A stretch of 16,332 nucleotides of DNA from Acidobacteriaceae bacterium (GCA_030838305.1 JAUTWY010000559.1:1-16332); one strand, 5' to 3'. Positions 6,914 to 14,663 are shown, numbered from the stretch's first letter. The notes: a model not told the origin generated them from the sequence alone. Program-made: numbers and translations.

Positions 6914-7498
6914 TTAGCGCAGGACTACATTGCCGCGTCCCAGCGAGGAGACGGTGTGGGGGACGTCGGGCTGCACCGATTTGCCTTCGGGATTTGCTGC
7001 AACACTCCACGCTTTCGACAGAGTCTCGCCGGCCGCCATCTTGGTCAGAAGATTATCCAGGAAGAATGAGGTGTTTGAACCCAAGCGACGGAGGGTCAAC
7101 ACGACGTTAATCTTGAGCCCTTTGGTTTTAAAACCGGCGTCGTAAGCTTCTTGTGGATTGTCGTTACCGATCCACAACAGCTTTATGCCAGAGTCGACCG
7201 CCCCTTTCAGAAGTTCCGTCCCGGTAATGCGATCACCGGAAGCGTCGCTGACGGCGCCGGTTGCGGCCAGCTCACAGAATAGATGAAGAATGTCGTACTG
7301 ATGACCAACTGCACCTCGCAGTTCAGCGACGGTAGTAAACATCGCACTGGAGGCAGAGGGATAAAAGCGCTGGTAAACGCGAAGGTCGGACTTTACCTGC
7401 TCATCGAATTTAGGCCGAAGATCGGCCCCGGCAAGTTGGCAGACCAACACCTTGGAGTTTGTTACTTCTTCTTTACGAAAAGAATCGAAGAGGCCCAT
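6914..7498 (-). CDS. CHAT-like protein without catalytic residues
   Basis: 194 residues, no signal peptide or membrane helix. The layout matches the caspase-like CHAT fold: YDILHLFCELAATG (68-81) in place of the strand that normally ends in the catalytic His-Gly, then ITGTELLKGAVDSGIKLLWI (91-110) in place of the strand that normally ends in the catalytic Cys, and the C-terminal helix FFLDNLLTKMAAGETLSKAW (145-164), which is the part most like CHAT (fY..L..G.sl..A). At the His position there is Glu-Leu and at the Cys position Gly-Asn-Asp-Asn, so peptidase activity is unlikely. It could be a binding or scaffold protein, or a wholly different Rossmann-like family. It lies 51 bases after nuoI on the same strand and may be cotranscribed. 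The family assignment is by eye and uncertain. Confidence 0.55.
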   Translation of the reverse strand: MGLFDSFRKEEVTNSKVLVCQLAGADLRPKFDEQVKSDLRVYQRFYPSASSAMFTTVAELRGAVGHQYDILHLFCELAATGAVSDASGDRITGTELLKGAVDSGIKLLWIGNDNPQEAYDAGFKTKGLKINVVLTLRRLGSNTSFFLDNLLTKMAAGETLSKAWSVAANPEGKSVQPDVPHTVSSLGRGNVVLR

Positions 7499-7549
7499 GC
7501 GGTTCGGTGATCGGTTACCTTAATTTTCGGGACAAATGGGAGAACGCGG

Positions 7550-8011
7550 CTACTTCCGGTACTGCGTAGGCTGCGGACCTTTTTCCAACGTCTCACGATC
7601 CCAGATCCAGCCCTCGCGAGTGTAGCTGGCAAGTTCGAAATCCTGCGTTAGTTCGAGCGCGTCGACAGGACAGGCGTCCTCGCACAAGCCGCAGAACATA
7701 CAGCGGCTCAGGTCGTAGGTGAAATTGGTAAGTTCCTTGCGGCGGGTGTGCTCGTTGCGCGCACTGGAGACTACGATCAGATTTTCCGGGCAGGCCAGCG
7801 CACACAGGTCGCAGGCAATGCACATGGTTTCGTCGGTATCCGGATTAACATTGAGCCGCGGCGCGCCCCGGTAGCGCTCCGCCACCTGCGGCCGCTCCAT
7901 GGGATATTGCTCGGTATAGATTTCCTTGGGATCTTGATAGCGAAACGTGACCTTCAGTCCTTGAAGAAGGTCAATCAGAAAGACTTTGCGCAGCAGGCTT
8001 TGCATCCCCAT
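7550..8011 (-). CDS. nuoI: NADH-quinone oxidoreductase subunit I
   Basis: A 153-residue protein with two 4Fe-4S ferredoxin motifs: Cys64, 67, 70 and 74 (CIACDLCALAC) and Cys104, 107, 110 and 114 (CMFCGLCEDAC, then PVDAL). The N-terminal LLQGLKVTFRY and YPMERPQVAERYRG segments are those of NuoI, which carries clusters N6a and N6b in the peripheral arm of respiratory complex I and passes electrons toward quinone. Slightly short but within the family range. No other nuo gene is nearby: upstream is a divergent membrane-peptide gene and downstream a CHAT-like gene. So it is either a relocated subunit of the main complex or a spare copy. The start ATG 8011 is followed by a second in-frame ATG two codons on; either could be used. 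Confidence 0.88.
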   Translation of the reverse strand: MGMQSLLRKVFLIDLLQGLKVTFRYQDPKEIYTEQYPMERPQVAERYRGAPRLNVNPDTDETMCIACDLCALACPENLIVVSSARNEHTRRKELTNFTYDLSRCMFCGLCEDACPVDALELTQDFELASYTREGWIWDRETLEKGPQPTQYRK

Positions 8012-8112
8012 ATCGGGGTAAGCATAACACCGAGTAGTTGGTAGTTGCCAGTTGCCCGTGCCAGGTTCCGCGCAACGGCTTTCGAATAGTACTCCGCGGA
8101 ACTTTCTAGCCC

Positions 8113-8133
8113 CTGCTTTCGTATTTAAAGCAG
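8113..8133 (+). promoter_or_regulatory. Hairpin abutting the small membrane gene's ribosome site
   Basis: CTGCTTT (8113-8119) and AAAGCAG (8127-8133) form a 7-base-pair stem with a 7-base loop. The stem shares its last two bases with AGAGGG (8132-8137), the Shine-Dalgarno of the ATG at 8142, so folding could modulate initiation. Confidence 0.35.
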
Positions 8134-8141
8134 AGGGTGCG

Positions 8142-8297
8142 ATGCGAGCCTATCTCGCCAATTTGACACCGAAAGCCCGAATGCTGCTGGCCCTGCCGGT
8201 TCTCGCCATTGCTTATCCGGTGATTATGATTCTGGTGCCAGCCATCATTCGAGCTGTGATCCCCGATGTAGTGCGCTCGGTGCTTAGCCTGATCTGA
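8142..8297 (+). CDS. Small single-helix membrane protein (51 aa)
   Basis: Unrecognised. ATG 8142 has AGAGGG 4 bases upstream, which favours it over a longer frame open to TTG 8052. The 51-residue product begins MRAYLANLTPKARMLL, then has one long hydrophobic stretch (about residues 14-36, LLALPVLAIAYPVIMILV) and an amphipathic tail rich in Val/Ile ending VVRSVLSLI. There is no Cys or His. It is divergent from nuoI and followed by tadA after about 100 bases. Real coding is supported by the ribosome site and the clean charge/hydrophobic partition; a chance frame cannot be excluded. Any role, for instance as a small partner of a membrane complex, would be guesswork. Confidence 0.55.
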   Translation: MRAYLANLTPKARMLLALPVLAIAYPVIMILVPAIIRAVIPDVVRSVLSLI

Positions 8298-8399
8298 TTG
8301 GGTGTGGGCGTCGCGATGGGGAAGAGCAGCGCATCACGGCCGCCTACCCCGCGGCGATGGAAATTCCGCAAAGTGGTACCCTGCTGCGTGGAGCTTCCC

Positions 8400-8879
8400 G
8401 TGCCAAGCACCAACGACAACCGGCTAGCGACCGGCCCTGACGAGTTATGGATGGAAGAAGCACTGCGCGATGCGCAGCGCGGCCTCGAAGCCGGAGAGGT
8501 GCCGGTGGGAGCAGTTGTCGTATGCGACGCACACATTATTGGACGGGGCTGGAACCGCAATATCAGCGACTCTGACCCCACAGCCCATGCCGAGATCGTC
8601 GCTCTGCGTAACGCGGGCGCAACCGTCGGAAATCACCGCCTGGCGGAGTGCGAGCTGTTCGCTACCATTGAACCATGCTCCATGTGTGCCGGAGCGATGG
8701 TGCACGCCCGGATCAAACGCCTGGTGTACGGCGCGGACGATCCCAAGGCGGGCGCGGTGCAATCGATAATGCAGGTAGTAAATCACCCTCAACTGAACCA
8801 TCACATGGAAGTCCGTAGGGGTGTACTGGCAGGGCGTTGCGCAGAAGTACTGCAGACGTTTTTTAAGAGCCGCCGTTAA
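8400..8879 (+). CDS. tadA: tRNA-specific adenosine deaminase
   Basis: Converts A34 to inosine in the anticodon of tRNA-Arg(ACG); zinc-dependent, cytoplasmic. The cytidine/adenosine deaminase motif is intact: AHAE with zinc ligand His at nt 8586 and proton-shuttle Glu two codons on, then EPCSMCAGAMVHARI with Cys ligands at nt 8676 and 8685. The N-terminal helix WMEEALRDAQRGLEAGEVPVG is characteristic of TadA. The frame is open upstream to TTG 8298 with an ATG at 8316, but GTG 8400 has GGAG at 8390-8393 with a 6-base spacer and gives 159 residues, the usual size. ATG 8451 would cut into the first helix. The start is therefore a choice, not a certainty. It is convergent with the cysH remnant, 16 bases apart. 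Confidence 0.9.
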   Translation: MPSTNDNRLATGPDELWMEEALRDAQRGLEAGEVPVGAVVVCDAHIIGRGWNRNISDSDPTAHAEIVALRNAGATVGNHRLAECELFATIEPCSMCAGAMVHARIKRLVYGADDPKAGAVQSIMQVVNHPQLNHHMEVRRGVLAGRCAEVLQTFFKSRR

Positions 8880-8895
8880 GGATGGGTCGCAAATC

Positions 8896-9319
8896 CTAGA
8901 AAACTCGCGGGGTCTCTTGCGAAGTTCTCGTGAGGTTAGTGGGAGCGAGAGTCCTGCAGATCTTGCGGAGAGGCGTTTCGGCCTGAGGTGTGTGGAGGCC
9001 GCATTCAGTTTTCGCGAATCCTGGCCAGCGGCCGGCCCGCGGATCTTCCTCCCGGGTTTACCGGGCGCGTGCACTGCATGCAGCCGACACTCGGATAATT
9101 CTGGTCTTGAAGAGGGTGGTAGGGCAGCTTCCGCCGGCGAAGGTACTGCCATACGCGCTCGCCTGACCAATCGGCGAGCGGGTTGATCTTCATGACGCCG
9201 AATCTCGGGCTGACTTCTCTGTACTGATCCGCTTGGGGCCCCGTCCAGATGACTTCAGGATCGCCCACCAACCGCTCAAAATCGTCGGATTGGCCGCAGA
9301 TACCCCTCGCGAACGACAT
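8896..9319 (-). pseudogene. cysH: Remnant of phosphoadenylyl/adenylyl-sulfate reductase (cysH), frameshifted and 5'-truncated
   Basis: The minus strand encodes the C-terminal third of a CysH reductase, the enzyme that reduces (P)APS to sulfite with thioredoxin. From about nt 9270 it reads VIWTG, then FGVMKINPLADWSGERVW, LPYHPLQDQNYPSVGCMQCT (Fe-S cysteines) and RPVNPG. The frame then breaks near 9048-9053 in a C/G run. Restoring one base gives EEDPRAGRWPGFAKTECGLH, the canonical end with the catalytic Cys, and the restored frame runs to a stop at 8896-8898. Because the end is still readable, the break is recent or a sequencing error. However, the N-terminal half, including the PAPS-binding part, is absent: its place is taken by the DUF305 gene on the other strand. 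So this is most likely a decaying fragment. Confidence 0.75.
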
Positions 9320-9412
9320 TCTTGAAGAAACCCGACCCGCTGGCCGGTTTGTCGTTCTCGTTTCCCTCTTTCAAAATTTCCGATTTCGTGACAAGATTTC
9401 AGCTTCGTCCAA

Positions 9413-10147
9413 ATGAAGATATCCCCCCGCCGCAAGCACACGCTGAAGCCCAAACCCGGCTGTGCCCGAGTTGTAGTGCATGCATTGCTCGTCGTTGCGA
9501 GCCTTTCCGCACTTTTATTCTCCTCCGCTGCGCGCGCACAACAGACTAACCCAACGAGGCCTGTGGTTGTGCAACCCGGCGCACCGGGTGCTCCGAGCAA
9601 GACCCTGCCGTCGTCGACGCGGGCAATCCTGCCCCCACGGTCGCCAGCGGACGTGGAGTTCATGCAGGGCATGATCCTGCATCATGCACAAGCGGTGGAG
9701 ATGACGGCGATGATTCCGTCGCATACGCAGAACAAAGACCTGCGTTCCTTGGGGGCACGTATCAGTAGCTCGCAGTCGGACGAAATCCATTTCATGACGC
9801 GTTGGCTGGCGGCCCGGGCCGAATTAGTTCCGAAAGCGATGCCGAAAATGCCCGGCATGGATATGTCGCACCATACGATGGCACGGATGCCGGGAATGCT
9901 TACGCCCCAGCAGATGGAGGCGCTACAGAACGCGAAGGGCATCGAATTTGACCGCTTATTTTTGGCGGGGATGATACAACATCACAACGGCGCGTTGACC
10001 ATGGTAAAAGAACTATTCGACACCGCAGGCGCTGGACAGGACGCCGAGCTATTCAACTTCGCTACCGATGCGGACAATACACAACGAGTCGAGATACGTA
10101 TCATGGACACTATGTTGAAAAAAGAGACACTAGAGGAGAAACGATGA
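9413..10147 (+). CDS. Secreted DUF305 (CopM-like) metal-binding protein
   Basis: 244 residues with an N-terminal signal sequence: basic MKISPRRKH, hydrophobic 22-40, cleavage probable after ARA (40-42). The mature part is a DUF305 four-helix protein (PF03713). It has the duplicated motif FMQGMILHHAQAVEM (83-97) and FLAGMIQHHNGALTMV (183-198), each with paired His, and a Met/His-rich loop MPGMDMSHH (146-154) through MARMPGM (156-162). DUF305 proteins such as CopM bind Cu(I)/Cu(II) in the periplasm or outside, so copper binding or tolerance is the likely role. It ends in an ATGA overlap with the LVIVD-repeat gene, so the two are translationally coupled. The upstream gap to the cysH remnant is about 90 bases; I see no clear promoter. 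Confidence 0.88.
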   Translation: MKISPRRKHTLKPKPGCARVVVHALLVVASLSALLFSSAARAQQTNPTRPVVVQPGAPGAPSKTLPSSTRAILPPRSPADVEFMQGMILHHAQAVEMTAMIPSHTQNKDLRSLGARISSSQSDEIHFMTRWLAARAELVPKAMPKMPGMDMSHHTMARMPGMLTPQQMEALQNAKGIEFDRLFLAGMIQHHNGALTMVKELFDTAGAGQDAELFNFATDADNTQRVEIRIMDTMLKKETLEEKR

Positions 10148-12270
10148 ACCGATTTCCGAGTCTTGCTCTGAGTGTGGTGTGGGTCGCCCTTATTTTTTCT
10201 TTCGCTGTAAACCGAACTCACGCACAAGCGCAGCCGCCCGCCGCTCCGCCACAGGAACAGGCGCAGAAGCCCGCGACTCCACCCTCCGAGAAGGAGGCTG
10301 AGGACGAAGAGGAGAATCTATTCGTTCCAGAGAAGGCCCCAACACTGCCGCCGGGAATGACGGGGTCGGATCCGAATGATCCACGCGCCAAGCTTGCGCC
10401 GGGACTTTATGACGCAGGTGAAGCTGCCATGGGCATCGAGCACATCTTGCTGCTCAAGAAGCCGGACGCGTTTCAACTCGGAACCGCAGATCCCGATGAC
10501 CCGAAGGTGGAGACCATGGTTGGGCGGCTCGGCATGGGTAACAACAAGAAGCTTCCAAAGCTGGCGCACTTGCTGATCGCGCAACTTGCGTTTGCCAACT
10601 CGGATCTTGCCTTCCAGGGCAACCACCTGTTCCAAGGGAATTTTTACGGCGTGAGTATTTACGACATCTCCCATCCGGCAAAGACGCAGTTGCTGACCTC
10701 GATGGTCTGTCCGGGGGGACAGGGCGATGTATCGGTATACAAAAATCTAATGTTTATGTCCGTAGAGATGCCGAATGGACGGCTGGATTGCGGCGTTGAG
10801 GGATTTCCGCCGGAACCTCCGCCGCCCGCCGACGAGGACAAAGATAGAGCCAAAGATAAGAGTGATGGCACAGACAAAGATAAAGACAAAGACACCGACA
10901 AAGACAAAGAGAAAGAAAAGGAAAAAAAGCGCCGCATCCCGGTAGCGCAAAAGGAGCGTTTCCGCGGCGTAAGGATCTTCGACATTTCCGACATCAAGAA
11001 TCCCAAGCAGGTCGCAGCAGTGCAGACGTGCCGCGGATCCCACACCCATACCCTGGTAACCGATCCCAACGACAAGGACAACGTTTACATTTACGTGTCG
11101 GGGACGTCCTTTGTGCGCCAGCCGGAAGAACTGGCCGGGTGTTCCGGGGAAAAACCGGACAAAGACCCGAATACAGCGCTGTTTCGTATCGATGTCATCA
11201 AGGTTCCAGTGGCTGCGCCGCAAGACGCGAAGGTCGTCTCGAGTCCGCGGGTATTTATCGATCCGCGCACGGGCGCGATCAACGGCCTGAATAACGGCGG
11301 TACGCATGGCAAAAAGGGCGCGGAGAAGCCGGCGGACACCGACCAATGCCACGACATCACCGTTTACTCGGCGATCGGGCTGGCAGCAGGCGCGTGCTCC
11401 GGGAACGGAATTGTGCTCGACATCAAGGACCCCGTACATCCGAAGCGTGTGGACGCCGTGAATGATCCGAACTACTCCTACTGGCATTCGGCCTCGTTCT
11501 CGAACGACGGCAGCAAAGTCGTGTTCACCGACGAGTGGGGCGGTGGCCTGGGGGCGCGTTGCCGTCCGAACGACCCGAACAAGTGGGGTGCAGATGCCAT
11601 CTTCCGTTTGAAGGATGACAAGCTGAGCTTCGCAAACTATTACAAACTGCCCTCCGCGCAAGGCGACACAGAGAACTGCGTGGCCCACAACGGTTCTCTG
11701 ATTCCGGTTCCCGGCCGGGATGTTCAAGTCCAGGCATGGTACCAGGGCGGGGTTTCCGTGATGGACTTCACCGATCCGGCGAACCCGTTCGAGATTGCCT
11801 ACTTCGATCGCGGACCCATTGATCCGAAAACGTTGATTCTTGGAGGCGATTGGTCCGCATATTGGTACAACGGCTACATTTATAGTTCGGAGATTGCGCG
11901 CGGCTTAGACGTATTTCAGCTAACGCCGACCAAATTCCTGACGCAGAACGAAATCGACGCTGCCAAAACCGTTCTGGTTGCTGACCTGAATGTGCAAAAC
12001 CAGCAAAAGATCGAGTGGCCTGCAAAGTTGGTTGTGGCGAAAGCGTACATGGACCAGTTGTCGAGGTCGCAGGCGCTGCCTTCAAGCCGAATCGCAGAGC
12101 TGCAGAAGGCAATTACAAACGCGGAGAAGTCGCACATGAACAAGAGCAACCTGGCGAAATTGAAGAATATGGTGCCTTCGCTGGAAAAGGACGCAGCAAG
12201 CGCGAAGACCCCGGCCGACTCAATGCGGATGCATGCTCTGGCAGACGTTCTGAAGCATCCGTCGGCTTGA
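10144..12270 (+). CDS. Secreted LVIVD-repeat beta-propeller protein with Lys/Asp tract
   Basis: 708 residues. Signal peptide 1-28 (cleavage near THAQA), then a Pro/Glu-rich linker (30-65). The core has repeated strands of LVIVD type: GVSIYDISHPAKTQLL (169-184), GVRIFDISDIKNPKQVAAV (275-293), and, toward the C-terminus, GNGIVLDIKDPVHPKRV and GGVSVMDFTDPANPFEI, a propeller-like surface fold. HTHT (near 300) and ENCVAHNG are possible metal-binding spots. A charged tract rich in KD/KE (230-263; nt about 10831-10932) interrupts the propeller and is likely an exposed loop. The last 100 residues are helical. The start is set by GAGGAG (10133-10138), 5 bases before ATG 10144, which overlaps the DUF305 stop. 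DUF305 and LVIVD genes are paired in other bacteria as far as I recall; the joint function is unknown. Confidence 0.85.
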   Translation: MNRFPSLALSVVWVALIFSFAVNRTHAQAQPPAAPPQEQAQKPATPPSEKEAEDEEENLFVPEKAPTLPPGMTGSDPNDPRAKLAPGLYDAGEAAMGIEHILLLKKPDAFQLGTADPDDPKVETMVGRLGMGNNKKLPKLAHLLIAQLAFANSDLAFQGNHLFQGNFYGVSIYDISHPAKTQLLTSMVCPGGQGDVSVYKNLMFMSVEMPNGRLDCGVEGFPPEPPPPADEDKDRAKDKSDGTDKDKDKDTDKDKEKEKEKKRRIPVAQKERFRGVRIFDISDIKNPKQVAAVQTCRGSHTHTLVTDPNDKDNVYIYVSGTSFVRQPEELAGCSGEKPDKDPNTALFRIDVIKVPVAAPQDAKVVSSPRVFIDPRTGAINGLNNGGTHGKKGAEKPADTDQCHDITVYSAIGLAAGACSGNGIVLDIKDPVHPKRVDAVNDPNYSYWHSASFSNDGSKVVFTDEWGGGLGARCRPNDPNKWGADAIFRLKDDKLSFANYYKLPSAQGDTENCVAHNGSLIPVPGRDVQVQAWYQGGVSVMDFTDPANPFEIAYFDRGPIDPKTLILGGDWSAYWYNGYIYSSEIARGLDVFQLTPTKFLTQNEIDAAKTVLVADLNVQNQQKIEWPAKLVVAKAYMDQLSRSQALPSSRIAELQKAITNAEKSHMNKSNLAKLKNMVPSLEKDAASAKTPADSMRMHALADVLKHPSA
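10837..10932 (+). repeat. Purine-rich degenerate GACAAA/GATAAA tract
   Basis: Within the LVIVD gene, imperfect six-base units (GACAAA, GATAAA, GAGAAA) code for the Lys/Asp/Glu tract. The plus strand is almost free of pyrimidines apart from single C/T per unit. The tract is in frame; slippage by multiples of six would alter loop length without frameshift. Confidence 0.75.
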
Positions 12271-12478
12271 GTTCGGATTGGAACTCTTTATTGCTAACTT
12301 TCTGGCGCGACGGATACCATGGGTCTATTAGTGGCGGGCCGGTCCATGGCGGAGAGTCGATGGCGAGGAGCCATTCTATCGATCCGCATGAATACAAAAG
12401 GGGGGGACCGCTGTCTCAGTTCACTGAAGTGGGTCGGTGTCGGTATCACGAGCCTGGAAGTGCAGATCACAAAAGAAC

Positions 12479-12568
12479 TGGCGGAGAGAGAGGGATTCGA
12501 ACCCCCGATACCCGTTAAGGTATACACGCTTTCGAGGCGCGCGCCTTCAGCCACTCGGCCATCTCTCC
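12479..12568 (-). tRNA. tRNA-Ser (anticodon CGA)
   Basis: Read on the minus strand: acceptor GGAGAGA (12568-12562) pairs with TCTCTCC, then discriminator G and encoded CCA (12481-12479). The D arm region is TGGCCGAGTGGCTGAAGG; the anticodon loop CTCGAAA gives CGA, reading UCG. A long variable arm built on ACCTTAACGGGT marks the class II serine type, and the T loop is GGTTCGAATCC. Length is 90 with CCA. Confidence 0.97.
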
Positions 12569-12587
12569 GCGCCACTAATTTGTTTTC

Positions 12588-12596
12588 ATTTTATCA
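12588..12596 (-). promoter_or_regulatory. Possible extended -10 box for tRNA-Ser
   Basis: On the minus strand TGATAAAAT (12596-12588) fits the extended -10 form TGnTAnnnT and lies about 20 bases before the mature tRNA. No -35 is convincing, so the tRNA may instead be processed from the DinB transcript. Confidence 0.35.
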
Positions 12597-12637
12597 GGGA
12601 AGCTCTGGGGTCTTCGCTCTGCGGCCTGAAGCGTAGG

Positions 12638-13141
12638 TTACTTTCCGAGTATTCTCTCAATCTGCTGGATATGGTTGATATCGTGGCCGGAAAACATGCG
12701 GACGATGTGTTCGATGGTTTCCTGACCGCGCTCGGAATGCATTCCGTAGTGTTTCCATTGCTCCGGCTTTAGCGACTTGAGCAACGCAAGATTCGCTGCC
12801 CGGAGCACGCGAAATTGCTCGAGCGACTTGTGCGGATCACGCTTCTCATAATGCCCGCTGGTTACCCAGGAATCCTGATCGAAAGCAGCGATAGGCGTGC
12901 CGGGCGCACCCAGAATCAGCCGCATGCGGAAACTGCCGACAATCTCCGCGTCGGCCAGGTGCGCCAGAATCTCGCTGACCGACCACTTGTCCGGAGCAGG
13001 ACGCTTGCGTAGTTTGCTCGTGGAGACGCCCTTGATCAGGCGCTCGAGCTTCTTGGCCGTTGCGGCCTGCACCGCCTGTGGCTGTTTCCCTTCGACGTAG
13101 CCAGTGACTCGTTGGATGTATTGCTGTACTGTTTCCTTCAT
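12638..13141 (-). CDS. DinB-superfamily metal-dependent protein
   Basis: 167 residues from ATG 13141. A longer frame reaches further upstream, but this ATG overlaps the stop of the preceding C45 gene as ATGA, which makes it the natural start. The protein is a four-helix DinB/YfiT-type bundle: helix with DKWSVSEILAHLADAE (His61), and the closing helix MFSGHDINHIQQIE (His153 and His157), together the usual three-His divalent metal site. The family includes thiol transferases and hydrolases of unknown substrate; a role with bacillithiol or other thiols is possible but not shown. Translational coupling to the C45 hydrolase suggests a joint pathway. tRNA-Ser follows 70 bases downstream. Confidence 0.85.
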   Translation of the reverse strand: MKETVQQYIQRVTGYVEGKQPQAVQAATAKKLERLIKGVSTSKLRKRPAPDKWSVSEILAHLADAEIVGSFRMRLILGAPGTPIAAFDQDSWVTSGHYEKRDPHKSLEQFRVLRAANLALLKSLKPEQWKHYGMHSERGQETIEHIVRMFSGHDINHIQQIERILGK

Positions 13142-14595
13142 TTCGTTTGTCCCGCCTGAAACGTCGTCCACGGCCCCGCCTTCATGTCCCTCAGTAGAGG
13201 CTTCTGCCAGGAGAACTCTGGATGATGATCGAGGAAATCAGCCGCCTTGAAACCCGCGCCGCAAGGGTGACCAGCCCTCGCCACGAAGCTCATATTGGCC
13301 GCCATCTTGCTGTCGGTGGCCTTGCCCTGCACCGCACCGCCAGGATTATAGGCATCCCAACCCCACTCCTTGATGCCGCGTGAAGAGGCGTCGACGTGGC
13401 CGCAGAGCGAGCGCTCGTTCGGCTGCGGCTTGTTCGACTCGAAGCTGTCAACATGATCTGACAAGAACTGTTCCGCTATCGTAACGTCGATCTTCCCTTT
13501 CGCTTGCTTCATCAGGTCTTCCCAGCGGGCGTGTCGCGCATTCGGCGAGGACGACCGATCGTTGGGATCAAATCCGCTGGTCTCTTCTTTAATTAGTTTT
13601 GGATCGCGCGCGAAGTTAGAACTGACGAAGTATCCATCCTTCGTCCGCCACAGCGGAGTATTCTTCAAACCTAATTCGAGATAGGCGATCTCTCCCGTCT
13701 TCCGGTCGCCGATGAGCCAGTCGTTGGCGTATCCGCCGTTGTTCCCTTCCTTGATGATGCCTACGTAGTCGTCGATGCTCCGGGCATATTGCAGAGCCTT
13801 GCGGGAACGTATGAATTCCGGCTTGCCGTTCGGGTCCCAGCCTTCGAATTGCGAGATTGTCGTCTCCGTGATAATGATCCCGGCCGCGTTCACCCCGAAA
13901 TCGTCGTCGCTCGTAATCAATCCAGGGAACCCGTCCATCAGAATGCGCTGCCCGTGCTGCGGTACGATATCGAAGATGATCACCCACCGCTCGCCCGCCA
14001 GGTAGCTTGTCCAGTTGTTGTGCGCGACCACGATCTGATGATCCTTAGTGTAGGCACCCGTGGCGATAAATGCGCTGCAGTTCCCCGGCGCCGCCAGCTT
14101 CGGAGCTTTAGCTTGCTTCTCACGTTTATTCAGCCAGGGCACGTAGTAGTCCGGAACTTCTTCAAACGCGTTTAGGGCGACGATGTCGTACACATCCAAA
14201 TCGACTCCATGCGCCTTTACACCGTCGGCAATGCCCTGCAACTCCTGTTGATACTCAGCATCGATATGCGGCCAGAGCACCTCGCGCGCCGTCCTGCGAA
14301 AGAACTCCCAGTCGCGCTGTGTTTGGTGCGTATCAAACAGGCGGATCGCCTCCAGCGCATCCGCAATTTCAGGAGCCAGCAAATAACCGTGCTGGAAGCC
14401 GATCTCGGCAGGCGATCCTTCCAGATGAACGTAGGTCCAACCACCTTTCTGGAATCGGTAGCCCTTTTCCAGTCGCGGGTCGGAATTTCCGCCAGCAGCA
14501 GGGGCTTCCGATAACCCTGAGGCCGATGAGAGGAGCGTGAGTGCTGCGCCAACCACGACGATTACCAGGTACGAAGAGCCGAGTTTCTTAAACAT
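13138..14595 (-). CDS. Secreted C45-type / phospholipase B-like autoproteolytic hydrolase
   Basis: 485 residues with a signal peptide (FKKLGSSY, then hydrophobic 9-26, Ala-rich cleavage zone about 26-35). The N-terminal EGSPAEIGFQHGYLLAPEI (59-77) is typical of C45/acyl-CoA:6-APA acyltransferase-like and phospholipase B-like NTN hydrolases. In these the catalytic Cys becomes the N-terminus of the large subunit after self-cleavage; here the candidate is Cys173 in PGNCSAF (170-176). VVAHNNW (189-195), DGFPGLIT and GVNAAGIIITETT follow as in the family. The substrate, an amide, lipid or peptide, is unknown. It lies after a small membrane protein gene (68-base gap) and overlaps the DinB gene, so the three probably form one operon. 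No other features look odd; length is normal for the phospholipase B-like branch. Confidence 0.82.
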   Translation of the reverse strand: MFKKLGSSYLVIVVVGAALTLLSSASGLSEAPAAGGNSDPRLEKGYRFQKGGWTYVHLEGSPAEIGFQHGYLLAPEIADALEAIRLFDTHQTQRDWEFFRRTAREVLWPHIDAEYQQELQGIADGVKAHGVDLDVYDIVALNAFEEVPDYYVPWLNKREKQAKAPKLAAPGNCSAFIATGAYTKDHQIVVAHNNWTSYLAGERWVIIFDIVPQHGQRILMDGFPGLITSDDDFGVNAAGIIITETTISQFEGWDPNGKPEFIRSRKALQYARSIDDYVGIIKEGNNGGYANDWLIGDRKTGEIAYLELGLKNTPLWRTKDGYFVSSNFARDPKLIKEETSGFDPNDRSSSPNARHARWEDLMKQAKGKIDVTIAEQFLSDHVDSFESNKPQPNERSLCGHVDASSRGIKEWGWDAYNPGGAVQGKATDSKMAANMSFVARAGHPCGAGFKAADFLDHHPEFSWQKPLLRDMKAGPWTTFQAGQTK

Positions 14596-14663
14596 TCATA
14601 TCCTCATGATTCCGAGTGACGCCATTGTAGCCGAATCCTGGCGCAAGAAGGCTTGCCGTCTGA

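Noticed and set aside
8052..8141. Longer TTG start for the small membrane protein
   Set aside because: No ribosome site at TTG 8052; ATG 8142 has AGAGGG and begins the membrane-protein-like part.
10837..10932. CRISPR-like array
   Set aside because: Units are only about six bases, degenerate, in frame and without spacers; it is a coding low-complexity tract.
10747..11727. Minus-strand frame of 326 codons inside the LVIVD gene
   Set aside because: Antisense of a GC-rich gene; its poly-Phe/Val/Ser stretches mirror the Lys/Asp tract.
12015..12518. Plus-strand frame running from the LVIVD gene into the tRNA
   Set aside because: It overlaps the LVIVD gene in another frame and then the tRNA-Ser; its tail is simply translated tRNA sequence.
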